The notes beneath the pieces are model-generated. The model did no database searches and had not been told where the DNA came from. It saw only the letters and a list, made by a program, of their open reading frames with translations. This document shows positions 47,801-60,200 of a stretch of 64,000 bases of DNA, piece after piece; the first letter of the stretch is position 1, and every line of letters begins with the position of its first letter. Source of the stretch: Stratiolaelaps scimitus (Eukaryota; Arthropoda; Arachnida; Mesostigmata; Laelapidae); contig JABWDB010000002.1 in assembly GCA_019614645.1 (NCBI GenBank), positions 16,777,501 through 16,841,500 on the forward strand, given 5' to 3'. Made by a program: the position numbers and the translations under genes.

Positions 47801-50020
47801 ATATATACTAATATATATATGTTTTCACCTGGTCGTCCGTCAGGCAAAAATATTTTTGACTAAGAAAATCCGTACGTACTATGGCATCTTGTAAAATTGA
47901 ATTTCGGATATGAAAATTATTCACTCTAATATCAAAAAAGGTGTGCTCCCAGCTTAGCTTAACCTCGAACAGATCTGTGACGAAGGGCCCACTCTGCTGT
48001 TTCATAATTGACGACATAGAAGGGTCTGATACCTTGTTTCGATCGAGCGAGCGGCACCAACATACTATCGATAGTAACCGTCTACACACTTTTCTTCGAC
48101 ACTCCTCATATGGGGTAATAGTACTGGCCTTTCGCGAAGCCCACATATATTATACTCCGTACGACCAATGTCATAATTATAATGTAAGGCTCCATTGTTC
48201 AAGGTAGCACACGTATACTTCGAGAGCTGCATACCGTCTTCATCACACCGGCGGACTACACTGTCAGGGGCGCTTCCACGATTTCCCACAAGATTGTTGA
48301 ATAAATGTATCGATTAATAATAAAAAGAAATTCATCCAATTGCTTACCCATTATAAACTGTATAGTATATCGTCAGATCATCAAGACATTTGAGATATTT
48401 TATGTAATGATTTCAGAGGTGGGACAAACAACGTAACAGCCTCTTGTATCAACCTTGTCAGCTGCAGCGAAGTTTGGTGCAATCCTTGACAAGCGATCAC
48501 CCGCTATGTTTGACACTTTGAGCAGGACAAATATGGAGGTAGCCGTCACGGCGTTTGAGATAAAAGAAACATCTGGAGTATCACCAATGGCGGTACCGGC
48601 AGGGGCGCTCTCTGCCTGCAATTAGGACAAGTTAGTGATTACAATCGACTCACGGGCTCTAAGGGAGCATGTCAGTTGTCCTATGGAATCGCATCCGAGG
48701 GAACAATATTGAAATTTGCCCTTGGCTGCAGTGCTGCAGCGGCGCACTTAGACATGTGAGACATAATCATAATACAGAGACACAAATAATATTTACACGG
48801 CCTAGAGCAAAAAAGAACACGGACCATTAATGAGCCGGACCGGGTGAGCTAATTGTTTCGGAAAGATTGTAGACATCGCCCTCTACACGACATCGGCTAC
48901 GGACCCAACGATGATGAACGTCGAACGCGGGCGACGTGGACCATAATTATTCTCCGATGTTTCCAGGGAGTCGGAAGCCGTCAGGTTCGAACATCGTTCT
49001 CTTGCGGCAGGCTCTCATTGGGTTCGCGTGGTGTGCATGCAACGTCCGCATAGGGTACACGATACAGTAACCACTTGCGTCTTGTCCTACACCAGGCCCA
49101 GCTGCTTGCTGGCCATTCGCGACAGAGCAGAAGGGCGGCAGCTTCCCGCGGGAGTCGACTGAGAACAAACTAACGCACATCTTCAAGGGGTGTCAATAAT
49201 TACCACGTCTTGTGAGACGTTGTGGTAGAGGGTTCTTCTGTCTCTGTCCACTCAATTTGTCATTGCTTTGCGTACCATTAAATTACATTTCTTGATACCC
49301 TTTGTTATGGCTAGCTTGCTCAGTTCTTCTTCTATTGTACTATATTGTACTTGGTGTGAATCCCCTACCGAGTCCATCGTTGGTAGTCGTGATTAATGAT
49401 CAGAACGGACTTTTGTGTGCAGTTATTATATAGTTCGTAAACGGCACGAAGGAATTTGTGTTGAGACAGCCGCAGATGCTGCTGCCGCGTCGAGTTCACA
49501 TCCATGTTATCACATGTCAATAAACTCATTTTTTACTCTGTATCTATTTAAGATAGTTTAAGACAGTTCACATTGTATTTGTGATGTTTTTGTTAGGAAA
49601 TAGCTGCCGCTTTCACTGCAGAACCTCTGATACAAGACGGCTCTCCAGGCCCACCTCAAATAAGACATAGCGATGCATTTACCTTCAAAATGCACCTAAT
49701 ATAATTTGGAAACACTTAGAAATTGATCATGAAATTAACAGACAAGTGTACATGCTGACTCATACCGCTCCCACACGCTGAACACACCTATTACAAGAAA
49801 TTCTATACATCTCTGTTTGCTATTGTTTCCGAGATATCCGCCGAAGGCACGCAACTACTGCGATTGTACAGCCTTCATCGTGCGACCAGTTTCCTCATTC
49901 AGTTCAGTCGCTACATCCTTTCACAACCTCTCACCATCCAGCCGAAATACTGGCATTGCATCAGTTCAGCAGCTGCACGAGTGACAACCGGCCCCCGCGA
50001 AACTATAGAAAAGTAATGAA
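47560..50020. other. Gene-poor stretch
   Basis: It contains the TA/T tract at 47769-47820. Unrecognised frames occur on both strands at 47808-48207 and 48853-49186. Nothing is supported as a gene. Confidence 0.45.
47769..47820. repeat. (TA)n with an internal T17 run
   Basis: TA repeats, about seventeen T residues, then TA repeats again. Confidence 0.9.
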
Positions 50021-51170
50021 GTTAACGGCAGTGCTTGCTTGATTTTCGTCCTCTGCCCAACCCTATCGTACTCCGATTTCTCTATGTTGTTCACTTGTCT
50101 TCATTTTGGTATAGTTGCCGGCAGATCACGGCGGGAGGGAGTCGGTCGCGATCGCGAGCAGCGGTCATTCTTACTGTAAGACACCCAATTCCATACCACC
50201 ACCCCCCCTCCCCCCACCCGGTCCGTTGCAATGCGAACGTTAACACCTAGCTATTATAACGCCCCGTCGAAGTACACAAAATGTCTCGCCCTGCCATCAG
50301 CGAAACCCGAGCGGGCAGTAGGTTGCCAACCAAAAAGGAAGCCTTACAGAGGCCTTTCAGAGAAACGTGACAAATCGACGACCAGACGAAACGGGCGAGA
50401 CCTGCCCAATCGACGAAAGGAACTGTGGATTCTGTAGCCGACTAGAATAGTAGCCAGGTGGATTGCTGGTCATGTTTCCTGTTCGGCTTATACGTTCCTA
50501 TTTTCTGGACTTTTCTGTTGTCTCACGGTGGATCGCATTGCGATGGAACGAACCCGAAAAAGAAATCGTACCGCCTGTGTCTTGGATGGCGGTTGGCACT
50601 GCCTGCTACATCAACTCGGCAAGTATAAAACATGCTGAAATCGTGCTCGAACATCGCTCTCGCTGCTGGCGGCGCTTAATGCCCAATGTGGCTTTGCTAA
50701 TTGGAATCCCCCTCACGCTACTTCTCCTCTTTACGTTCGGGCGGTAGCAGTGGCAGCTGCCGCCGTGTGCTAGTAGAGTATAATTAACGCCTGGCGGTGC
50801 TGGGCCACCATCTACCCACATCTTCGTCGTAGCCGCCGCCACCACCGCCATTGCCGTCTTCGTATAAAAATGTCTCCAACCTGAAACGATGCGCGGGACC
50901 CCAGCCCGCCAGCGGGAACCACCAGGCCAACGTGTGAGAAGAGGTTGATGTATTATAATTGGTGACCCCTCCAACACCAAGGCTCAACCTCGCTGAGCAT
51001 TGAGGTTAGCATTTGCTGCCATTGACCCTCTTCGGGTGTCTCTGAGCGCCCTCCCCCCAGCAGTTCGTATCGCTTACCCCACACGGCTGTAGCGGCTAAG
51101 TGAAGTCGATTGCGCCGCTTCGTTCCTAATCTATATTCTGTGTAGATAAAACCCACGACTGGGACAGGTT
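50020..51170. other. GC-rich block
   Basis: It contains a C-rich tract at about 50197-50220 and GCC/ACC-rich DNA at 50825-50855. A minus-strand GTAAGC donor-like site lies at 51072-51077. The frames (minus 50606-50980 the longest) carry no domain. Confidence 0.3.
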
Positions 51171-53630
51171 AATGGGGACGGGGGTGGGTGACTTCGGGAA
51201 GTGCTCACATTCATTTAGTAACGAGAAAGCTGGTCAGGTTCGAGCTAATATGATAACAGTGATCTGAGATAGCATTGGCAAATAGCGAACAGTTCTACTA
51301 TTCGGGGGAAATAGTTCTCTAGTTCTGCCTCTGTGTCGCGTTTAAATTCAATTATGAAACTTTTGGTGGGTGCTCAACCCGAGAACAATGGGCCGTACTG
51401 CAAATACCTATTTCTTAAAAAGAAAGAAATCCATATTTCTTACAGGCGAACTTACGAGTCACACCATTGGATACAATAGCCATCAGTTTCGGCAGTGGTC
51501 AGATACCACCAGTCAGACACCACTTCCAAAAATAGTATGTGATCCTTAGAGCTGTGACAGTACAGACCCCTAACACCTGTATCGAAGCAATACGCTCCTG
51601 ACTAACTGATGTCAAATGAGAAACCGCATGAGGATATCCGCTCCATTAAGCGTTCAATTGGAGACGAAATATAACTAATGGAATTGACTTCAAGCCGAGC
51701 CTTTATATAACGTTACCTATTCTCCACATCGCCACTGTGAGGGTAGCCTTGACGTAGCTCAAAATAGATTTCTTCGAATGATCGATCCATAGTTTTGCAT
51801 CTGCAGCAGGGATAAAACAGAACTTTTAAGCGTATCTCGATCTGTATCTCGCAATAGGTAATCGTAGGCAGAGATATTTAGTCACCTTTTAATTCGCCGA
51901 TGTTATTGTATACAGTGAATTTTTAAAAATGAATTCAACTTCGGTAGGTATCTGACGAGACAGCAATGGGCCGTCTTTCCATTGCACGTAGTACTTTCTG
52001 ATGTAATTATTCTGATCCGTTTACTGATTTCATAGATCACTCAGTTTGATTGACAGATTACAAGAGGAATCATTTCTGAAGAGACCTTATATATATATAA
52101 TATTTTATAATGCATATATATATATATATACAGAAATTAAAGTTTCGCTTTTTGTATATAAAAAAGAAGGGTAACACCCTTCAAGTGAGTCATTGTTTCT
52201 AGAGAAGGACTTCCCTTCTGTGCAAAGGTGATGTCGCAGCGAGCCTACCAAACGTTGAAGCACAGGCCTGCACATTGCTACTATCGTCGCAGACTTCTAC
52301 TGCCTCTACTAAACTTTTTCCATAGCAGACACTGTTCCTTCCATGGCCAGGAATTCGATACCCCTCTGTAGCACTTTCTCAAGGACCTCGCAGAACAGGA
52401 GCCTCATGCAGGCAATTGTAGCGTTGACTGTCGCTATTATTTCTATTGTATTTCAACTACAACCATGTGACCGGTTCTTTATACAATCGATGAAAAATAC
52501 TTTGCTTCGCAGTCATTGCCGTAAAGTTCCTTTGAGCGAGCCTGGTGTTTTTCTTGTATAACATTGATCTATTTGCTTGCTATTGTTGTTGTTTGACAAA
52601 TGGAAGACTAATGTTTGGCTTTGTAGCAGTGTGCATTTATTATTCGTCTGTCTTTCCTGGTTCTCGATCGGTGCATCCCTGCAAAATGTCTATGGTCTCT
52701 ATACGGGGCGTCATCGTTGTTCCACAGTCTCTTCACAAGCGCACAGTTTCGGAGCTTCTGAACCGCGGTTGCATTGAACCGTGTTGCTTAATTGTGTTCT
52801 CTTTGATTGCCGTAACCATCGCCCAACAAACTCTCACTGCTTTATGGGAGGAACATCTTCTCGTCGTCGTTTCTACGAGTCGACACCAGTTACCGAAATG
52901 GTTTACTGCAGCTTCCTGCGAAAATTGAGTCCACTGATGGGTCAGCTAGCGGGACGTTCAGGTCATAGTACAACAAAAATGTGTATGCGATGTTTAAACC
53001 GGTTATTACTGTTATTATATAATAATAGTATAATATGCACAAAGTATAATGTTGTAATAGTTAGTATTACCATATTGAGAATGTCGCTTGATGCCGTGCT
53101 GACTGCCAGCTCCGTCGGCCATCACTGTAATTGCCGGAGAATTTTGCTGTACTTGTTTTTGCAATTACCAACATGGCTGGCTAGATTCGCCAAACGGCGT
53201 GGAGACCTTTGCACATCCCATCTCTGGGATGATATAGGCAAGGAGTTTTTTCCTATAGGCAATCAAGCTAGAGCTTCGGCCGTCAGCGTCGCATTGATCC
53301 GGATGTGATTGGAAACTTCGTATTGCTGTATCGTATTATTCTCATTTAGCTCTCTAGAGACTTTGCGCTATGTTTATCGATGCGTTTGAGCGGGGTGCGC
53401 ATGGTGGCATGAGCGACTGATGTACGGAATCGAATACTGCTTTGATACAGGGAGTGTCAGTTGGTGATATTGTCCCGTACATAGTTGGATCTCATACCGT
53501 CGCGGTGGTGGCATTGTCCCTGTAAAAGTATGACATTCAGTACCAATTAGGCGACCTTCAGATTGCCGCTAGACCACAAAGAAGGGCTTTGAAAACGGAC
53601 ATCTTTTGTTCATCGTAAATGGGCTTGTAT
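51170..53630. other. Gene-poor stretch
   Basis: A 175-codon plus frame (52781-53308) and a 127-codon one (52545-52928) overlap in different frames. They have no recognisable domain and no clear splice borders. A TA-rich tract lies at 52088-52130. Confidence 0.4.
52088..52130. repeat. Interrupted (TA)n tract
   Basis: Two TA blocks are separated by atattttataatgc. Confidence 0.9.
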
Positions 53631-53636
53631 GAGAAG

Positions 53637-54583
53637 CTAAGCTAGCGATTCGAATAGAACGATAACCGATACACTGCAGCCACCTATGTACAGTGTATCG
53701 CACAGAGTAACATTTATTTTACACCAGACTGCCTCACCCAGGGTAAATATTCCGGTCAGGTGCGTTCCGTTTAGCAGAAAACGGACCTCGGACCCCGAAG
53801 TGACTCGCCTCTTGCAAGCGACTATCACAGACACTCGGTCCGTCCCGTAACCAAGCTCTGGCAAAACAAACCTTGGCCGAATCAGGGATTGCTAGGAAAC
53901 GACGCTCGTAGCCCCTTAAGTTTGTGATCGTGCAGGGCTAAATCAAGATTTTCTAGTAATCGAGAATGAACGGCGACTACGATTTGCATCATGGGAAGAT
54001 ACACGAAGCCCACATACGTAAATGTCAACAAGGTTATGGTAGAGGCATCAGTCTGGGTGAGGCTTGAGTGGATTGTATTTGTGGACGGCACACAGAATGC
54101 GGAAATGATCGAAAAGGGAGCACTTGAAACATAACTCGGGCAGCAAGCGACAAGATGGCAGTATACCGCCGTGAAGCAACGAAAGCAACAGCTGCGCTTA
54201 TCCGTATGGCCCAATACTGCGAGGACTAATTAACACAAGCATTAATGTCCGCGTCCGTCTGTAAGCCTGTGTTGTGCGAAGAGCGAGATGAAGGCTCTTT
54301 CATAATCATCGAGCAGCAATCATGGTTCGTACACAAGCGCCGCAGCAGACTATGCTGTAGTACCATTAGCAGAAATCGTAAGAGGATAAAAAAGCCAATA
54401 AGCAAAATCGAATACGTCAATGCGAAGCAAAAGGCTAACTGGCCATAAACTGATTTCATACGAAGCAAAGATTTGTAATGCGTCAATACCTTTTCCGTGA
54501 CGTGTTTTTTCCTTCTGGGAGATACCGTTCGGCTTTTGTCGTCCCGGGAACCAACGGCCAGTCCGGGGAAGGCAAGGCACCCA

Positions 54584-54618
<35 letters not shown>

Positions 54619-54621
54619 CAA
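53637..54621 (-). pseudogene. Gustatory-receptor-like (7tm_7) C-terminal relic or gene fragment
   Basis: Three successive minus-strand frames read like the last three membrane segments of an arthropod gustatory receptor, in the right order. Frame A (54226-54621) has a basic helix, then YKSLLRMKSVYGQL and a hydrophobic stretch, like the loop and TM5. Frame B (53882-54229) has LLTFTYVGFVYLPMMQIVVA followed by an amphipathic VHSRLLENLDLAL, like TM6 and the loop after it. Frame C (53637-53896) has THLTGIFTLGEAVW, resembling the conserved GxFxxD/N motif, then a final hydrophobic stretch and a stop, like TM7. The canonical C-terminal TYxxxxxQF is not preserved. Frames change twice; cctag before frame C and ttaattag before frame B could be acceptors, but donors are weak, so decay is as likely as introns. 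No convincing TM1-TM4 was found upstream. Such receptors mediate taste and are fast-evolving, which fits a diverged copy. Confidence 0.4.
54585..54617. repeat. (TA)n microsatellite
   Basis: Sixteen tandem TA units. It lies at the upstream edge of the receptor-like frame on the minus strand. Confidence 0.95.
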
Positions 54622-55440
54622 GGGCGGCTAGATTCTCGACTGCGGGATTTAGGGAAGAAAAAGGAGCAAAAACCGAATGGATGGGGACGTCCATCCTTCC
54701 GACAATAGGATTAGGTTTTGCAGCAGACGAAGGAGACGCCGCGACGGACGGATAGAGGGGTCCGCCTGAATGCTGCTGGATCGAAACGAACGGAGGAACA
54801 GCCCGAGAACGAACCCAATCAATGGGCGCAAGGCCTTTTGTGGATGCCCCAGGGCATCTGCTTTTGATGCTACCGCAGATCAGGAAACAACAGGAGCGAC
54901 TGGCAAAGAATGAAGCATTGAGCTCGACAACTCAACGAAGGCATCGGGGCCGAAAATTATCTACAGTATCGTTTCAAACGCGTTATCTATGAATTGACCG
55001 TGATAGAATCTATCACTTTACCAGATTTGGAAGGGATAGCCAACCTGTGTCGAATATTTTCAACAGGTATATTATATATCGATTGAAGCATTAGTAAGCG
55101 CATTGAACGTTACTGAACGCAAACGAGTTGACAGTACTCGGTGTGCTCTGGGGGGGTTTCAATAGCTGGATAAAAAGTTGGGAAAGCTGCGTGACAAGAC
55201 CCAGATGGAATACGATGATGGGCAGAGAGTCGTGTGCTCGTTGTGTGAAACGAAGCCGGCTGTTTGTCAAATTTATCATTGGTGAGTAACTACTATAGAA
55301 CATAGACTGCGGGGGCTGGAGTGCTCGCATGATGAAAGGACATACGAGTTGACGCTTTGCTTCAATTACGAATTCACGTCGATTGTAGATAATTTACGTC
55401 TCCACGAACTGGGTGGTCGTCATCGAGGTGCTGGCCACTC

Positions 55441-55459
55441 ATATATATATATATATATA
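55441..55459. repeat. (TA)n microsatellite
   Basis: About nine tandem TA units. Confidence 0.95.
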
Positions 55460-56248
55460 ATGTATGGCCTCTCGGCGGCCGTTCACTGGTGCAGCATCCG
55501 CCGTGCGATGAAATATACATATTTCATTCAGCATACATCGCCATCCCCGTGGTGGTAGTGACAGTGCCGGCGGCGGCTGTGGCAGTAGGTACCGCGGTTG
55601 CCGAGCTGCGGTAAGCAAGTTTATGCTCATGGCTAATTTAACATCCCCTGCTCGTTTGGAGAGCCGTCGCTATTGCTGCCACAGCTGCTGGTCGCAGCGA
55701 CTACTACACGTGTCTGGCGACGGACGACGAGAAAGCTAGGAGTAGATTAAGATGGGGATCGGAGGCTACAAGAAACCGAGAGAAATGGGGAGGGGGCAAT
55801 GACGGTAGCGCCCCAGAGTTGGTTCTTAGGCTTTGGCGGGTGAGAAAGCAGCCAGAGAGGGGATCGTTACCGTGCCTTTGGGACTTCCAAAGCACCAAGA
55901 TCTTTTCTGCTCTGACGATTTACCAGAGTTGTCTTTAGAACGGACGCACGGACGGCCCACAGCATCGGCTAATACGTATACTACATACCATTACCATTTA
56001 GTGGACAGCCCTCGCACATCTGCTTACATCAAGTTACTGCTCCATTTCCTTCTCACATAATAAATACTATAACAAGAGGGAAGGTTGAAGGAGAAACGCT
56101 TGACCCAGTCGGTCTGTCCATAGGTATAAACAGTGGCCAGGGGCAGTGACAAGCGACGAATCAAATTAACACTTACTAATGGTTGTTCACTGTAATCGCA
56201 GTTTCGTGGATAAACCACCATTTGTACTGTTGTAGCTGACGAGGTAAT

Positions 56249-56264
56249 TTTTGTTGTTGTTGTA
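56249..56264 (+). repeat. (TTG)n repeat
   Basis: Five TTG units, with a further short ttgttgt cluster about 20 bp downstream. Confidence 0.85.
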
Positions 56265-56959
56265 AAAGAAGAAGTTGTGCTGTTGTTGTAGTCTTTTTTT
56301 TTTACTATTTAGTATTAATTATTGTATATTTGACGACGCATAATATCACTTCGTCCACGTAGTACCTTGAAAATAGTCTATCCCCGTGCGACAGAAGAAG
56401 CACACTCTTTCAAATACCGAGGCGGTTATCGCAAATGACGTATTAAAATTATGCCATTGCCAAGGATTGTAATAACTAAATCTTCACTGCGCTACCTGCG
56501 AAGTGTCACGAACAAGTGCACACTCAACGAACGTCATATATTTTAGGAAATAGCAAAGCTCGCACAGTCATTCAAGGTCTGCCTTGTTTCCTGGCATTGT
56601 GTCGTTCGTCTTGCTCAGCGGTCCCTGCGCTATCCAGATGAGAAAACAGGCAGCGCTACATATCTAAAATATTCACGCAGGAAAGATAATGACGGGGGTG
56701 TCTATGAAAATGGGCAGTTTCGTCATGTTCCATCGTGAATGCGCAAGGCTACTAGCGTCTAGCACTTCAAGGACCGTCGTGAGCCTTCAAGTGTTACTTT
56801 GCGCACACGTCGTATTCTGCTATCGTAGGCAGAATAAATGATGACGCTTAAAGAAACGGAGCAAACAGTGGGAATATGCAGCAGAGGGGTGACGCGCAGG
56901 GTCGATTACGATCAATAGACATGCGTTCATTGCCCACACACATGGTGGACGGTACGGTG

Positions 56960-57149
56960 TGATCCAACCTGTATGAATCTACGTTTGGCGGCGACGCCGG
57001 ACGAGCACAATCGACAACAGGGTATTGTCCAGCTCAACTCAGGCCTTGTGACACCCTGACGGGAAACAGGCGGCCGGGGCCCCAGCCGATACTCCGGCAA
57101 CGGAGAATTGTCCGTGCGGAGAGAGAGCGTGATGTCCGTGATGTCCGGC
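56960..57149. other. GC-rich block flank
   Basis: This is the upstream part of a GC-rich block. The minus strand is open through it (56927-57592, 221 codons from a TTG), again without a domain. Confidence 0.3.
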
Positions 57150-57656
57150 ATGTCGCATGTAATATCCGCAGAGAAACAACCATTGATGCTGCTATTTCTA
57201 CTCGGTGGCTTCAGCAATGTCCTGTTGCCCTGTCCTGGGGCGCGACGGCGCGCCGCAAGACAAGACCAGGCAGGGCAAACACTCCTTGCAGCGAGAAGAA
57301 TGACTGCGTCCGCAGAGGCTCGCAGCGGTCCGGTACAGCCAGCCACTGTAGCCTTGGGACGTGCAGAGGATCGCAGAGGACACCCCGCGTGGTATCGCGT
57401 AGCGCCTCGCTGTGCAGTCCCCTCTGCTTTGCGCTTGAATAGGCGGTGTGTCAGGCGTGATGACAATGAGAATTTCCACTGTATACATACGTACAGACAT
57501 ACACAGACAACCACATTCATATTTACCCAGTCGCGCAGGCACAGGGTACAGCTAGTATTTAGATGTACAGAGCCACGTATCGACCAAAACATGCAAACAT
57601 TCGTGAGTGGTGATACACAAATCTATAGTACGTATTCTCGGTCATACCTATCATAA
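57150..57656 (+). CDS. Candidate secreted/precursor-like frame
   Basis: From the ATG at 57150 the plus frame runs about 168 codons. Residues 11-25 are hydrophobic (PLMLLFLLGGFSNVLL) and are followed by PCPGARRR, so a signal peptide with a basic processing site can be imagined. The middle is Arg/Ala-rich with several further RR pairs, and the last third runs into AT-rich DNA, so the true end is probably a splice site near 57450. No conserved peptide or domain is recognised. The minus strand is open over the same DNA (56927-57592). Composition alone could explain both. Confidence 0.17.
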   Translation: MSHVISAEKQPLMLLFLLGGFSNVLLPCPGARRRAARQDQAGQTLLAARRMTASAEARSGPVQPATVALGRAEDRRGHPAWYRVAPRCAVPSALRLNRRCVRRDDNENFHCIHTYRHTQTTTFIFTQSRRHRVQLVFRCTEPRIDQNMQTFVSGDTQIYSTYSRSYLS

Positions 57657-57868
57657 GCAACTACTAGCGGCTGCTACAAGCGTATTTGTTACGCTATTAG
57701 TCGCTCCGCCTATTGGGTCTTCCGCACCGGTGGTGGTTCCTGGTCGACTTAAACGAGATGAGTGCCCAGATACCGAGGATGGTGAGCAGACGAGGAACAT
57801 CATTTTGACAACGAGACTCAGCGGGACTGAGCCAGACCACGGACTGCCGCAGATTGATATCATTTGAG

Positions 57869-57901
57869 ACAAATGACACGCGCAACACGTGTATCATTTG
57901 T
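57869..57901. repeat. Imperfect hairpin
   Basis: ACAAATGACACG pairs with CGTGTATCATTTGT with a two-base bulge, around a short CG-rich loop. The word TATCATTTG is also directly repeated at 57858-57866 and 57892-57900. Confidence 0.75.
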
Positions 57902-57958
57902 GTCATGAAAGGGCACTATTTCTGATTCGTGCATTTATTGATGATCACTCTCGTCTTT

Positions 57959-57977
57959 CTCTCTCTCTCTCTCTCTC
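57959..57977 (+). repeat. (CT)n microsatellite
   Basis: Nine tandem CT units. Confidence 0.9.
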
Positions 57978-59052
57978 GTTTCTCCTTTCCGCCAGATCTC
58001 CTTCATATTCGACGAATGTACAAATATATTATTGCAAGTTAGTATTAGCTTGGAGTACGCGTGAAACGACACTCGTTGTGTATGGCTGTTCGAAGTACAA
58101 CACGATAGCACATGTGCGGGACATTCGACATACACTCGAATACTAGGCCTGCCGAGCTCTCGTCATTCAGGCCTGCCTCATTAGACTCGTATTCTCGAAG
58201 GTCACATTTTAAGCCTAATTCAAAATCGGTGGTAGAATCGTTGGATTAGCTGTCAGGTTGCAGAGGCCGTGATGTCGCCTAAATGGGTCCTCATAAAGCC
58301 ACTAAAATATGAACGATCGGGGGCCCCTTTAGCAATCCGTTTCTTTTTTTCGGCCATTTCGCACGATACGTCCCGTTGAGCCGCTCGACGACAGGCCAAT
58401 CGAGTAGCGTAGTCTAGTTTAGCTAGCCTGAACCCGATATTAATTACTTTTTCCGTCCACAATAGCCTGAGAGGGAGTTGGAGTGCTTTGGTGACGAGCC
58501 CTGTGGGGACGCAAACAAGGTATTTTAGCATTTTCGGCCCGTCGCGCGAATGTCCCCCGCCAACGTTCGAAGGTGTTTATACTAGCGGCTAGATGATTAC
58601 AGCGAGGGTTTGAGGTTTGAGCGAAAAAACAGCAATCAGAAGTATGACTTCTTGTCGTAGTCTCCCGTCATCGTCCCTTGCGTCGGCAGTAAGAAATAAC
58701 AAAAACAGCTCGATTGCTCCCTAACGCTTTGCAGAATCGGTTACGATTTTCTGTGTCCTTGTCGTTCTCGGGACCTCAATTTCAGAATGTGCATCTGGCT
58801 TTCGCCCCACGATGGTATATTAGCCAAAAGCGTAGACTCATACAATAGCGAAATATGTCAACGTTTCGCAGGAAAATACAAAAACACCATCGCAACAAAT
58901 GCATCTATTCTATGAGTACGTGTGCGGCTAAAATTTTCTAATTAATTAGCCCCAACTGGTTAAACTGGCCGAGATAGAAGGAAATGAAAAATTGTCAAAC
59001 ATCGACTTTCGCCATCTACGTATGTATGCATTTGTATTAAACCACTACATTC

Positions 59053-59090
59053 TTAATAATATAATAATAACAATAATAGTAATAATATAT
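59053..59090 (+). repeat. AAT-rich imperfect repeat
   Basis: Imperfect AAT/AAC units. Confidence 0.8.
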
Positions 59091-59157
59091 TTTTCCTTCT
59101 ACCTGCTCTCGACTAGGTAACAATTGATTGCAGGACCACACACTAAGTTATGCCATT

Positions 59158-59337
59158 ATGCCAACTGTCTCCAGTTGCTCGGCAGGATTGTGCTTCAACA
59201 GCTGCTTCAATTCCATTTGCCTTGCCTCATCTCATTTCTGTTTCTCCTTCCGTGTCGATACTCAATCATGTGCTCCATGCCGTGCTGTGGGTGGCTCGTG
59301 CGTCAGCGGCTTCACGAACGTCAGGAGAGATCGCTGA
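59158..59337 (+). CDS. Small Cys-rich frame, and one of three overlapping open frames
   Basis: The ATG at 59158 opens 59 codons with nine Cys residues (for example SCSAGLCFNSC and SCAPCRAVGGSC), ending at TGA 59335-59337. A fair acceptor (caattgattgcag, AG at 59132-59133) lies just upstream. All three plus frames are open here: 59124-59663 is 179 codons, and 59150-59353 is 67 codons. The local lack of stops is therefore not specific evidence for this frame. The Cys-rich product does not match a known Cys framework. It could be a small secreted peptide missing a signal sequence, or noise. Confidence 0.15.
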   Translation: MPTVSSCSAGLCFNSCFNSICLASSHFCFSFRVDTQSCAPCRAVGGSCVSGFTNVRRDR

Positions 59338-59339
59338 GA

Positions 59340-60200
59340 ACAATCTCACTTAGAAAGCCAATCGTCCGAATCTCACAAATTTGCCAGACCCCGCCTCCGT
59401 GGTGCCCGCGAACACCGGCAGACTCCGGCACGCTGCGCAGGCAATGGGACGGCTCTATCACCGTCGACGGGCTAGCGGACGAGGCGGACAGAGTCCTCGC
59501 TGCGGATAGGATACGCCCGAAACGACCCCGCTCCCAGAAGACGTTAGCCACTGACGTTCCGTCTCTGGACCGACCGACGACAAGCGTGTTAAGTGCTACC
59601 TTGGTGCACGCGCAAGGCTACGAAGCAAGACTGCCTGTGTTCTGTACCCCTTGTACTTATTGAATTAATTTCCTGCTAGCACACGTGGGTGGGCGTACAC
59701 GCCAGTATGAGCAGGAGGGTGAGAAAAAGATGCATTTTTTTATGAAAGAAGGAACTGCCTTCCTTCTATCTAATACGGTTAACAAATATTTTAAGTTTTC
59801 GGATGCGACGTCTTACAATACATGCGGTACAGTTGGTGTTTCATGTACAGCACCACAAAGTTGTATTGTCTACATGGTTATTATTCCTATAATTATTATT
59901 CTTATTACTATTAAATGCGCATTCGCACGGGACGATTTGTACGATTAATCAGTAGTCCCATAACACCCGTTGAATGGAATCGGCCGACGTTGGAACAGAC
60001 TCGTGGAAGGGCTCAAGTAGTATCAATCGATAGCGAAAGTTGGCTGTGTTTCTGTAATGTAAGCCAAGCTTCGATTAGCGATCTTCTTCGTTGTCTCTCT
60101 ATGTCAGTCCCCCTTCGCTCCAAATAAGAACCTTCCCTTGCGCTCTCCATTTGAAAATCTGAGCCGGCACCTAGAACTCAATGTGCACACGGCCCCGACT
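59340..60200. other. GC-rich tail of an open block, then AT-rich DNA
   Basis: The 179-codon plus frame continues to 59663 with a Pro/Arg-rich and then acidic region but no domain. The frames after it (59685-59948, 59915-60127) are unrecognised. Confidence 0.35.

Larger units (their letters stand above)
54622..56960. other. Mixed stretch without a recognised gene
   Basis: GC-richer patches (54640-54830, 55460-55900) alternate with AT-rich DNA. The stretch includes (TA)n at 55441-55459 and TTG/TGT repeats at 56249-56300. A minus frame at 55091-55330 has one hydrophobic segment and could be an upstream part of the receptor-like relic, but this is weak. Confidence 0.35.
57902..59133. other. Gene-poor stretch
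   Basis: It contains a (CT)n tract at 57959-57977 and an AAT-rich tract at 59053-59090. A 92-codon minus frame (58253-58531) is unrecognised. Confidence 0.45.

Noticed and set aside
52781..53308. 175-codon plus frame
   Set aside because: No domain, no splice borders, several other frames open, and residues that look compositional.
56927..57592. 221-codon minus-strand frame
   Set aside because: It starts at TTG, has no domain, and is open mainly because the DNA is GC-rich; the plus strand is open over the same bases.
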